The notes under the pieces are model-generated. The model saw only the letters and a list, made by a program, of their open reading frames with translations, was not told the DNA's origin and did not search any database. From Petrolisthes cinctipes (lineage: Eukaryota; Arthropoda; Malacostraca; Decapoda; Porcellanidae), in contig JAWQEG010001318.1 of assembly GCA_033782935.1 (NCBI GenBank), positions 62,001 through 126,000 on the forward strand: 64,000 bases of DNA, in the 5' to 3' direction. Position numbers and translations under genes: made by a program. Position 1 is the first letter of the stretch. Every line of letters starts with the position of its first letter. Shown piece by piece: positions 1 through 12,800 of the stretch.

Positions 1-732
1 AAAAGAGTGGAAGACTTGGGGAGAGGAATGCAAGTTGGAAACTGGACACTATATCTTTTTTGTTTCCTAATAAAGTGCTGTATTTCACTGAAATACAGTA
101 GAATATGTACAAGAGAAAACTATTTAACATACACCTATAGTGCCATAATTTATCAAGTGGAAGCATTGATTAGTAGAGAGTAGCCCCTTATTTTTTCCGT
201 CTGAACAATACTGGTTTGTGCTGATGGTAATATTGTAGCCCTAGTTGCCATTTAACATACAGTACATAGCCTGTTACTAGAATAACACTGAATTGTACCC
301 CTAGTTTACACCAGTGGCCTGCTGAGCCACCTAAACACTGAAATCCCCTTAGATTAAGAATGGGCCCAGGCCGAGGGACATTTAAATTTTTTTCAGGAAA
401 TCTGATTCTAGTTGTCTTATACTGAAAAAATATTGCCTGTGAATAAAATTGACAGCGCTGTCCTGTATGACTGTGATCTTGATTCAATATTACAATACAG
501 TGAAATACTTTACCACTCTCTTCTGTTTATCCATGTACAGTCAACATTTCCAGAGTCCAATGCATACTCCTCGTGCAGTGAACTTTGCATCTAGTGTTCA
601 TATGACAAGGTAACAAGTGGAAAGTATAGTACAGCACTATCACTCTTATTCCTCACCCCAAGCCTCCACGTGGTAACTCTCACTCACACTACATGTACAA
701 TTTGCTTAATGTCCTCTATGAAATCATTCCCA
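1..732 (-). other. 3' untranslated region of Mical, running to or off the window edge
   Basis: Follows the canonical stop. No AATAAA or ATTAAA on the minus strand; only GATAAA variants (near 147-152 and 525-530). The transcript end may lie outside the window. Confidence 0.6.
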
Positions 733-820
733 CTATACCCCAGTTTCCCGCCGGAGGGGTGACAACTGCAAGCCTTTACGCAACATCACAGCCTCCAAGT
801 CACGGTCCTCCTCCATGTAT
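733..820 (-). CDS. Mical: Mical exon 35: canonical terminal exon, ends ETGV
   Basis: After the acceptor ATTTTACAG, one base completes the Arg codon of exon 34, then [20 protein letters not shown] and PLRRETGV and a TAG stop at 733. The EEDRDLE...MLxKG pattern is the usual end of MICAL bMERB domains, so this is the canonical C-terminus. ETGV fits the class I PDZ ligand pattern (S/T-x-hydrophobic). Confidence 0.92.
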
Positions 821-3800
821 CTGTAAAATGTAATAAGTCTTTGGTTACACATAACAAGGTGCATGAATGGCAATAGCTTTAGCTTATCATATAAATTACC
901 TTCTTCTCAACACAACATATTACACTACCACACAAATTCCTCTGGGGGTTCTCCTGGAAGCAATGAATAAATAGCTTCTTTGAAATGAATAGACAGGACC
1001 CAGATGAGGTGAAGGAGTTGTTGTTTTGCCTTGGTTAGCCTTTAAGGGGAGTTTCCAGACATGTATTGTATACAGTATACTGTATTATTATACTGTACTG
1101 TATAGTATTTCAGCTTAGTGGTAGCAAGACTTATTAACATTTAAAGAAGTATCCTTCAGTACTGGTAAATATTTTGAATGAGCTATGGTTAACTAAATGC
1201 AAAATATAGGCTAGAATAGTACAGAGTATTCCTGAGTATATAATACATTATCCTTGCATATGTGCATGCAACAATTTATTGTACTTACAAACATCCTGAA
1301 ACTCTCAAGGTTTGCAATGGTATCTCCAGAGTGTACTGTACTTCCACTAACACTAAATGTACTTCAGTATTAAAAATATCATTTGTTATATGGTTACATG
1401 GAAATATTGTAGCAATGGAAATCAAGCTTAATGGTAATTGTTTCAATCCAATAAAAGATAACTAAATTATAATGTAGCAATATAATATATTAAATCAACA
1501 TCAAATGACTCAACAGGAATATTAAGAAACTAACTGCACTATCTTGTCCTAAGAAACATAATTAAATACAGAACATGCAAATCTAGGGTTCAACAAGAAA
1601 GGAATTCAGGGAAAAACCAAGACACATATAGAACACATCAGAATTGACATGTCAGATATCGGAAAGTAGGGTGCTAAATCTAACAATCTAGATCTCTGAT
1701 GCTTCACTCCCTCTGAAAACTCCCCCTAAGAGTATGGCCATGGCTATAGTCTCCAATACTCCCTGTTCCAGCATTCCTTCCTCACCTGGTCAAACTTTCC
1801 TCTTCCTCACATGCTCCTCTATCTTGTTCACCCATTTAACAGCTGGTCTGTCTATCGCACCGAGTCCCTCACTCATGCTTTCATATACCTTACTTGTAAA
1901 CTCCCCATCTTGCATTCTCCCCCATTGTCTTCTCATCCATCCCATATATCTCATACACTCTCAATGCTCTCTCCCTATCCCACCTAGTCAAACCACACAC
2001 TCCTCTCAGGACACTGTAACTCATTTCCACTGCACCTAAAATATATCGTTACTATAGTTTTAGAGGGATTGTGCAGTGACACCATATCTTCAGAACATGA
2101 ATTCAGCTAATAACTTTTGCACCTCATTCCATAACCCTGTATCTAATAAGGGTGATATAAAACTAGCTGGGATTAGCTAAAGAAACAATAAGAAACAAAT
2201 GGAAATGGCAAACTATATGGTAAATGGTTAAAGCTATGCATGCAGTAGTCTCAGCTAAAATTTCTAGTATCAAAGGTTCTATATTCAATTCATGCCCAGA
2301 CAATATGACTGTATTTTTCTGTGCTTGATATAAATGGTCTTCTATATACTTATACTACAGTGTAGGGATAATGGATAATTATACATGCTGTATTATTCAT
2401 GCAAAACATAATGGTGTGCTTGAAAATAGGAGGCATTTTGATCACCTGTTAATTAACAAATCTTTGTTTTCATTTAACTCTAGCCAATTCAGCTAAGGAA
2501 AGGAAAAGCAAATTTATAAATGCATATCTGCCAACATCTCAAAAACTGCCTTTCTAAAGTAAGCATCAAAATATCCTCATATTAATCTGAGGCTGGGATT
2601 ACATTAAGTTCAGCTTCTGAGCTGTGTACATGAACAGCTTCATGGTACATCTGCAGTGTTTGTGACCTTCCAGTTCCATACTGTACTAAGTTTGGTCATC
2701 TGTTGAGATGCATGGAATTAATTTTTATTGAAGATCCTACCTTAAAAACATACCAAAGAACACAGTATTCTATGCGGTCTATACTCATTGCACACTATGT
2801 TCCAAAGCTCCAGCTGTACCATGACACTGTTCTTGAATGTGGATGTCAGAGAGAAAGGATGAAGAAGAGTGGAGGTTACTTTTATATGGTTGGGTAGTGA
2901 GGGAGTATTGGGAACAGAAAAAGCAAACCAGATTATATTTTTTTTGTAAATAAAGAAGTGCTAGTTTCTCAATCAAATTTAACAAAATGTACTGATTGAA
3001 GTTAAAATAACATAGTACAGTACTTTATTAAATGCTACTTAAATATCACAGTTAGAGGAGCATTATTATGCGGTTTTAACTCAAGAAAGTTTTTCAGAAG
3101 TTTCAAATTCTCTTTTAGTTTTACTCTAGAGGGTGAACTCCCATATCAGCAAAAGGATTGTGATATTAGTGGGTTAATTTCTGCTTAGCCAAGCAGTTTA
3201 TGAAGTTAGTACCACAGTTAATATAATTTGTGCCAAAATTTTAGTGTGAAGAACTCTCATATAGATTGGAAGTTTTACAGTTTTACTATATGCCTATTGC
3301 AAAAATAGAACCTTGATACATTTGTTATGACTACTCCTTGACAATCCTTTCTGAGGCATTACAAGTATTTTATAGACTGATTACACCACTCTATCACTTT
3401 CTTAAAATCTGGAATTTTTACTGGAAAAAAAAATAAAAAATAAAAAATAAAAATAATAATAATAATAATAATGATGAATTAAGAGTATGACATACTCTCT
3501 CAAAACAACAGGTTGAGAGTGGTTTTTAAGTCTTATTCAATGCAGGATGAAAACATGATATCCTCTGATCATCATCAAACATCTTTCATTAACTTTTGTG
3601 CTATATAGTTCATAAGTTTGTTTGCACTAATCACATTATATAACATTCTGCTCCTTTGGCAGTAAATATTGATATTGAATACAGTAATCAGACTCCCAAT
3701 ATATATGTAGGTTCACTGGTGTATAGATGTTAGTGTAGGGTGGAGTGCCGCTGACCTGGACTCACAAAGGTTGGGAGGAGGGCTGAGGTACCATCTGTTT

Positions 3801-6800
3801 GCTAGACAGGCCAGCTGACCAGTACTCTTGCAGGAAGCACACAGGGTTAAAAGAGGGTACTGGTGTTTCTGGTGGCTAAGGTAGTAGTTGCAGTGGTGGT
3901 GTTGGTCATGGTAGCAGTAGCGGTTGTCAAAGTTAGGGAAGGGTCATAGTACTAGCAGCATTTGTCAAAGTAATGGAATGAGTGGCAGTCAGTAAGGTGG
4001 TGGTGATTTTGACAGTCATAGTGATAGCAGTGGCACTCATGGGGTGGTGACAGTAGTCAGGTCAAGGTGGCCATGTTGGTATGGGGAAGTGATGGTAGTC
4101 AAGATGGCATAAGAAGTTAAAGTGATCATAATCCAAGTAATAAAGATAATATAAGTACAGTACCGTAGTGACTAAATACACACACACACAAATACAATTA
4201 ATAATTATGCAGAGTCAGTTGATCTTTGATGTACATGCATTAATAACTAGGGACATAACATTTTAGTATGAAAATAGTTGTACAGTAGTAATACATAAAA
4301 GGATCTATCAATCTACCGACAAATTAATGACTCACTCTGTTAACAGGTTACCATGCTCAATGCTAAGTACACAAGCCTACTGTACAGTCGTCAACCCCCT
4401 ACTTCTCATTATGCAGACTTTGATTTTCTAATTTGATGACTGGCCCCTTTTTCCCTTATCCTTACCCATTTACTTCTTAGTGATACTTTCATTCCCCCAA
4501 CAGGGCAGTGTAACACTACACATCAGACACATGTAATAAAGACTAAGGAAATGAGAAGTTATCATTCACAAATGATCACATGGCTCTTTAATTTGTAAAT
4601 GTAGTTAAGTACTGTACCCAGTTAAATGTTACTGTAGTATGGGTGACACATCCACAAATACTTTATGAAAAATCAAGTGTACAATATTTTCATCATGCAA
4701 GATACAATAGCACATTGTACATACTTAATTTGTGTGTGTAAATGTACAGTTGTACACCAAAGATCTACACGAAATCTGGTCAAATACTGGATTCAACGAA
4801 CACACAATTAAACCAAGTACCAATAATCATAAAAAAATCATGCAATACAAACTGAGAAGGTAAGCAATACACTAATTCCACACAATGACATTGCTAAAAA
4901 TAATAAAATTTTATATTATGTGTGTATAAAAATACTAAGTAAATATATGACAGCAATTTTCATTCTTTCTTTTTTTCAGTACCAGCCTCATGGGCAACAT
5001 TCTTTTGTTATCATGTACATACATAAAAAATATTGCTTCCACCAGGTACTGAATACCCAATACTGGGTATGTCGTATCATATAATGTGGATGGTAAGGTA
5101 CTTGGTTTAATTGAAACTAATTCTTTTTAGTACAAATACTACCATAAAAAGTGGCATGCACTAACCACCAGTACATAATTAAGCAATTAATATTAAGTTG
5201 GTCTCAAGTACACAGGCAGTGACATTCATTCACTTTACTGAAAAACAATCTAAATGTTATTCATGTAAATTTGCCAAAATTCAGGCTGCTACATGCAGTA
5301 TCACCGGCTCTCATTCTTTATTATCATATTAGTGATTTTAAGATGTTTTGATACCTGGAATTGGAGTATGCAGAGCATCAAGAGCTAGAAAGCATCAGGT
5401 CAAAATTCAAAATACAGTACCACATTCATAAGTCTAATTACAGAATGAGATTCAGCAACACTGCAGGTGTCAGCCAAAACTGAGAGAGACTGTGCATGAC
5501 TTCAGCATGGAATAAATTTGATATGAGCAATCTGAAGACAGCATCCATAATTAAGGCACTGCATTGAAAGTCAAAGAAAGCAACTTATCCACTAACAGTA
5601 AAGTGATATAGATTGAGCTTTAATAGTATGAACAGCACCTCATTGGGACTACTGGTGGATCCTAAAATGGGGGTAGATCCGAGTGAGTCTGGCAGAACAA
5701 AAGTGAAACAAAGGATGCAAGATGTGGCAGGAACCATAGGCATAGCACTATAATCATGGCATAACTGCAGACAGTATTTAGCAAGCTTGCGTGTGAAACA
5801 GGAGTGTGTAAGGTAATGGGATCTGAGTGAAAAGTAGAAAGAGAGGAGGAAAAGAAATCACATTGTTGAGACTGCTGGTTTCTAGAGCCCAAGTATAGTG
5901 GAAATGGTAAGGACAAACTCAATCGACGATAGGGAGAAGCTGCATCTGTATGGACTGAGTGTGTAAACATCAACCTCTGCTGGGTCAGAGTTATGTCAGG
6001 AAGGGTTGATCGCCTTGCACGGCCAAAAAGGTTAACCTTTTTTTGAGCATGGCGGGCATGGGTACAAGCATGACTACAAGGATCAAGATCAAATACACTA
6101 GGATGCCGGGGTTTAGGGATGAGACTGAAGTGACTCAGGCGCTCATTATTTGAAATGGATCGTGTCAGAGGCTTCAGGTCTGAGGTCAAGTCATTAGATT
6201 TCACAGTAGTCGAGCCAGGGTTTAAATCAATAGGCTGAGATTCAAAGATAAAGTAAGGGGCTAGGGCTGAGATCAGGGCTGGGGTCAAGTCATCAGGGTT
6301 TAATGCCAAGTCAGTAAAGGTGAGAGACGACAGGTTTGGGATGGAAGAAGCAAAGGGGACAGCAGCTGTAGAGGTGACATGTGAAAATGTTTGTGCTGTA
6401 GTGGGACTGTGATGGTGGTTGTGGTCGCACCTCTGCCGGTCCTCCTCCAGTAGGGTGACCAGGGCCTCCTTCTGTTCCAGGATACTCAGCATCTCAGCCA
6501 GGATGTTTCCCTCCCGTTCTATGTCCTCACGAGTTTTTTCATTCTCTGCAAGGATGGTTGAGGAATGCAATACATAGTATAATGCCAATAAGAATACAGA
6601 AGAGTACAGTATATACCTAACAGGAAATAATGCAAATATCCCATTTCCATGTATATAACAAGTAGAATCATCCACAAATGTCATGTCATCTCTTGGCCTT
6701 CACACACCCAAACCATTCTTTAACACCCAGCATCCATAGTTATATTGTATAACCATTCAGAGACCATCTTCATATCATAGCCTCAAGCAGAGCAAATTTT

Positions 6801-9800
6801 TAATGTAAGGGTGGTTACACAACTTTTTAAGCAACTGTACATAACATATCTTAAAATTCCTCTACCATGAGTAAATGTTTTTGGTCTTGTGCTATATAAT
6901 CATTCCAGCCTAGCATACCTGAGAACTCATTACAAGTGGGGAATGAACTTTGTATTCCTAAGGTTATTCAACCTATTTCCTCTCCATTGCATGCATCCTT
7001 TCACTTGCACTACTTGGTAAAACAATGAAACAAAATTCAGCATAGACTCACCAGGTAGTGCCATCCGGTGTTTGAGCTCATGCTGGAGCCTGACGTGGCG
7101 GTCCTCAAGCTCCACCTCCCGTGCCCTCACTGCCAACTCTTGTGCCCACCTCACCAAACCATTCTTCTCATGCACCATAGCAAACCAGTCACCCATCAAC
7201 TCAGCTTCATCACGGTTCCCACTACCCTGTACATCATATTGGAGCGAGTTAGTAACAATGAAAGTGATGCACAATATAGAAATGGCAGTACAGTAAACCC
7301 TCGCTAATTAGGATCAATTGGGGGCGACCTTTGTCGAGTTATCCGAAGCTCCGAGATATCCGAGGGCTTAAATTTGATGCGTACGTCTGACTGCATGCAC
7401 ACTCGCCCTCAAAACTACATATGCTTTCACTTGTATCTCTGGTTCCCATACACAGCTGTGCACACACAAAAACATGACAATTTCACAAAAAAAAAAAAAG
7501 GATATAATATTGCAGAAATATATCTAATAATGTATATTAACATAAAATAAGATGTTGTGGTGTGGTGGTAGGTGAGGAAGTGTGGGAATCGAAGCTGGTA
7601 TCGGTCAGTTTATCAGTCACGGCGTACTTGTTGCCACACGGACACATTATTTCCGCGATTTTAGTGATATTTTTGTGTTTACTTCTCATACAGTAATCTC
7701 CATTCAATGGCGTTGAAGAGAAAGCTTTCAAATGATATTGGTAGCAATGAAAAGAAAAGACAGACCATCACATTACGTGAAAAAGTCGATATTGTTAAGA
7801 GAAAGAAGAAAAGGTGGCAACAATTGGCCATGCTTTAGGGTTGATCCAAAAACCTATACTGTAGTCACCATAGTAATAGGCAAAGAGTGCATGGCGCATC
7901 TTATCTCATGTTAAAGATATATCTCCTATGCAGTCAACTATAATAACAGAGCAAAGATCAAGTTTGTTAATGGATAATAGAACACTGCGTGGAGTCACCG
8001 TGGTAATACCGTCATGACCAATGCAATGTGGCTCCATGGCTCGCTTGGCAGTGACGCAGCCAATTATATATCATTGTTAATGATATAATATAACATACCA
8101 TTGTTAATGATAATGGAACACTACGTGGAGTCACTGTGGTGATACCATCATGACCGATGCATATGTGGCTCAGTGGTTTGCTTGGCAGTGATGTAGCCAA
8201 TTATAAATCAGTACATCACCATTTTTCAGGCAATAAAGTTAATTCATTCAAAATATTGAGTTTCTTATACATACCTGTTATGGTAAAAGCATAACTATAT
8301 ATATGGTCAGGCGACATAGGGTATAAATGTATGGTATAGATATGGTAATTCAAGTTAATCAACTTGTGTCACTTCTCAGGCTGTAGGCCTTTGTGACAAT
8401 GCACTAAGAAAATTTTCGCATAAGTCAGATATACATCTGACTTATGCCAAGTGTCTGAGATACTGACAGCGTCCAAGTTATCCGATATCTAACTTATAAG
8501 TATCCAACTTAGTGAGAATTTACTGTACAATGGACCATGGTAGCTGCCAGCCTATATGATTTCATTTGGATATCAAAGAGTCTCCCTGGGCAAGAAAGTA
8601 AAAGTTGAGAGATATTTCAAGCACACCATTTTACTGCACCAAATTACTACTTACAGCCTCGCCCCGAAGAGCCTTCTCCACTGCAACCCCTCGCTCCTCC
8701 AACTCACGTGTTTTAACTTCACACTCCTCCTGCTGACGCTGAATTTCCTGTGCCATCCTCAACCTACCATTAAAAGGATAAAGTAATTGTTATAATCCTG
8801 TATGCATTTGCATGAGGGAAAAGAAAGAGTGCAGCCCACACTGAAGTAATACATAGAAGAAAAAAGTGCAGAGTAACTTTTTATTTATTATTGTTAACTA
8901 AATGCTAACTGACCCAAAGACACAGGAGCAATAACTTTGTGTTAAAGCCAATAACCATGAGGTCACAATGTACATGAATGAAAAATTTGTTAAAACAGCT
9001 CTGCTGCAATGACCAAATTTAAGTCAATATTGCTGACTACATGGCTGTTGATCTATCCTGTCAGAGATTTAAATTTTAACTGGGGCAGTTGGCAAGAGTC
9101 AACTAAGGTTGGTCAGCGATATGAAACCTTAGTCCTCTAGGGTATTAAGATAATTGGTAACCTGGATGATGCAGTGGCATTGTATCCCAGGGCAGTGGCT
9201 TACAATAACCTGCCACAGACTGAACAACCAATGTAATGAAGAAAAGCACTACAGCTAAGAGCCATAATGGCATTTACCCTCTGCTTTGTTTTTCACTACA
9301 GTGGGAATGGAGATTACCTTCAAGTTTGCAGTTTCTATAACATACATAAGGACCTGATGAAACATTATGATCTTGAAGCTTTGTCATTTGAGGCTATTCC
9401 ACAAATACAGTTTCTTTTTAAAAAATTTGTCCATGATTTCTACATGACAACCTTTTGAGTTCTGCTTGACGTGCTGCCTTGAGAGCTGCTGCCCGCTGTT
9501 TCTTGGAGGCTGAGGCCCAGGGTGGCTGGTGTCCTCGCTCCAGTGTGCCACTAGTGCTGCCCAAACCACCACCCACACTGCACTCCTCCTCTGACAAGCT
9601 CTCCTCTGTGTGACACCAGAAAATCAGTAATGGTACCATGGTAGTAATTTATCGCAAATTATGCTACTGAATTATACAGCATTATTAACTTAACTTTTTT
9701 CCTGAAGGTTTGAGCGAGAGATTTACATTTAGCTTTCATGAATTTGCAAAGTTCACATACAAAATTTACATTTTCACTTTAGTAAATGCACACAAATTGA

Positions 9801-12800
9801 AGAAGGTAATGAAAATTTACACTATTTCTTTAATAGATTCTATTCATTAAGTTCAAAGTCAGTAATAGTAAGCAACGTTTTCAGGTGTAAAGAATCACTG
9901 GGAGTCAAAAAGGAATTAACATGAGAGATGACCCTGGGTGTACAAGACATGGCCATTAAAGGTGATGGGGACGCTTCCTCAGTAAGAATCTGGGTTGATA
10001 CATTTGTGAGTAAATGTATGACAACTTAGTCTGGTTTTATGAATTAGTGGGTTAGTGTATGGCAATGCTGTCACAATTTCATACCATAATATTAGACACT
10101 AAAAAAATATGTCCAACTGCTAACAATAACAAGCAAACTGTTATTTTTTGTAATAAATATGGAGGCCTAAATATTGAGTCAATAAAAACATAGTATGAGT
10201 GATTTTCTATCACATAAGTATGTATAAGTTCTTTAAATGTTACACTTTCACTATAAAATAAAAGATATTCTTATAGGCAACATAAAAATGAAGCATCAGC
10301 ATTGAAAGTAACATGTGCTACTACTATGTGCATACTATAAATTATACAGTATACTAAGGCAGCAATAAGTAAGCCAAGTTACAGCAATAATCAACTCATC
10401 CCTGATACACATACAGTTTATCCTTTCACAACATTACTACACCTTGGTACTACTGTATACCACCTTATGATAAACATCATATAATGTATTGACTCACTCT
10501 TATAACTCTGCAGGCACTACATCATTGCTTTACCTCTTAAAAGTAATTACCATAACATAGAAATTCCAATTACAATACTTCCATTAGTAGTTATAATATT
10601 CCATACTACTGACACTTAAAAAAAAAGAAGAAAAACAAAACAAAACCATGATTGGTAGTTATGCAATATACAAGAGTAGAAAGGTTCAGCTACAATAAAT
10701 TAATCACACAATGCATACCTAATACACAAAAGTATTTACTCTAGAACAGTGAGGGAGGGAAGCAAGTACAAAGAAGCTGGATGGAAAAGGCAGCTGTTAT
10801 CAAGTGAAGCACAGCTGGCAGTACTGTACCGTAATATGTACAGTGGAAGGGCTGTAAGCAGGAAAATTGGTCAACCAGGTTAAGAAAATAATAAGAAATG
10901 ATGGTATAAGATGAGCAAGAATATGGAAAGGTAAGTAATAGGAAGACATAGTAAGCCAAATTAAGTAAACCAGCAGAGCAAGGATTCAGCTGCATGAAGT
11001 ATTTCATAGATAGAAAAATGTCTTAATGCTATATGCATCAATAACTGTGATACCATAGTGTCTGGGGCACTTTCCAACCAGCCAATCTTACAGTATGTCT
11101 ACTGTTCCTTTTATCTGGTGGATCAACAGATACTGGTTTCCTTCACACAAACTTGTGGAGAATACAGCACTCAGAATTATCTCCAACTGTACCATGAGAT
11201 TCAAAATGACATGGCAGTGCAAGATTGCTTCATAAAGGTGTAAAAGGACATGAATGGACCAAGGCAGGGTGAAAAAACCAAGTCAGATATAGCAAGTTAA
11301 GGTAGGACATGGTAGAGATAGAACGAAGGGTCGTAGGAGACAGCCAAATGAAGCCAGCTATGGCAGAGCATATGGTGGGATGGGGGATATTAAGAATGCT
11401 ATAGCAGAGCTTCGTAAAGTGACGACAGGGTTGGGCACATATAGATTGGTCAAGAAAGCTGAAGCATGGCATAGCAAAGGAGTTGGAGCAGGATGGGAGG
11501 GGAGGGGGGTGATACCATACCTTCTATCCGTGGGGTGGAGAGCCGGGAGAGGGGTTCTGTCCACACCAGGGAGGGTCCGCAACAGGCAAGAGGGTAAGGG
11601 TAATCAAACTTTACCAGCCAAGAGAGATATGATCAGAAAGGTGAAGGAAGGAAAGGATCAGGAGTATGAATTGGGTAACAAATAATACAGTTTGAAGGAA
11701 AAGTAAAGAGAGAAAAAGAGAGGAGAGCAAAGGAAAGAGGAAGACAAATTATAGAATGGAGAGCAGTCAAATACAGGGATAAAGAGGGTACGAGGATAGA
11801 GATGCAGCTAGTACGTGATGTCAGTAAAAAGGGAGGGATGGAAAATAGGATATCAAATGAAAATAACTGGTGGAGGGTGGAGCGAGAGGAGAAACTACAT
11901 AAATTATATTACAGTACACACAAAGACAGGAGATAAAGCATGGGGTAACAGATCCAGTTCTGAAAAAACACTACAACAGACGCAGAGATATTTCACTTGC
12001 AGGATATTTAATAAGAATTACAGAAATGTGAATCAAGCTATGTGCATATTGAGGCTAGAGTTGTTATAGAGTGTTACTGACAGTGTACAGAACTCTATAC
12101 TTGTATTAAGAAATAAGATACAGATACAGCATACAAAAATTGCTATCATAGAACATTTCATGGAAAAAAAAATTAAGAATGTCAATAGTTTATGAGTTAC
12201 CACTTGCCAAATGCTTGAGGAAGTTATAAAAGGACTGATGTGAAATATTCAGTAGGTGATTATGACTTGGAAACAATGTCAAGAAGGAATTCTTTGATGA
12301 TATAAATTATTAACAAACATTAAAATGCACTAAAGTCAAATCCAAGAGAGGTAGAGAGAATATAATGTGTGGAGATCTGATGTGATACAAGGCATTAACG
12401 TCTCCTCTTCTGGTGTGCTACAAAAAGATTACACATACAGTAAACAAATATTAATAAATACATAAATAAACCAGAACAGCACTTGGAGAAGTGCAGACCT
12501 TCACAAATATTAAAACTGAATAGCTTCTTTGTTTCATAATGTCCATTCATCCTGTGAGGTACGATCAAAATCCAATTTTAAGATTTTTAGTTAGGTGATT
12601 AATAAACCAAAAGACAAATAGGTGAATATATAACCTTCCACACTCTTAGTTTGCAAAGATAACATTAATTTGATGAATAAAAATAACTACAGTTTTAGAA
12701 TTTAAAAGGCCACTACGTAGAGCACTGTAGTCCAGTAAATATAGCACACATAATAATTACTATAAATTTACTGTACTTGAGATAAGCTAAAAAAATGCAA

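Larger units (their letters stand above)
821..5661. other. Last Mical intron
   Basis: Holds a LINE fragment (1690-2045), an A/TAA-rich stretch (3423-3475), and a GT/GG-rich triplet-like segment (3860-4130) without an open frame. TACTGTA words are dense at 1060-1115. No other gene seen. Confidence 0.6.
7291..8525 (+). mobile_element. Tigger/pogo-like DNA transposon remnant, 1.24 kb
   Basis: Flanked by TA on both sides (7289-7290 and 8526-8527). Ends are CAGTAAACCCTCGCTAATTA and, inverted, CAGTAAATTCTCACTAAGTT, typical of Tigger/pogo-type elements in the Tc1/mariner superfamily. It carries a broken transposase start and two copies of a ~107-bp repeat. Lies in the Mical intron between exons 33 and 32, opposite to the gene. 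Confidence 0.8.

Noticed and set aside
5662..5700. KASH-like reading of the alternative tail (membrane segment plus short tail ending PPF)
   Set aside because: The tail is only about 10 residues and lacks the PPPX end and conserved luminal pattern; resemblance too slight to claim.
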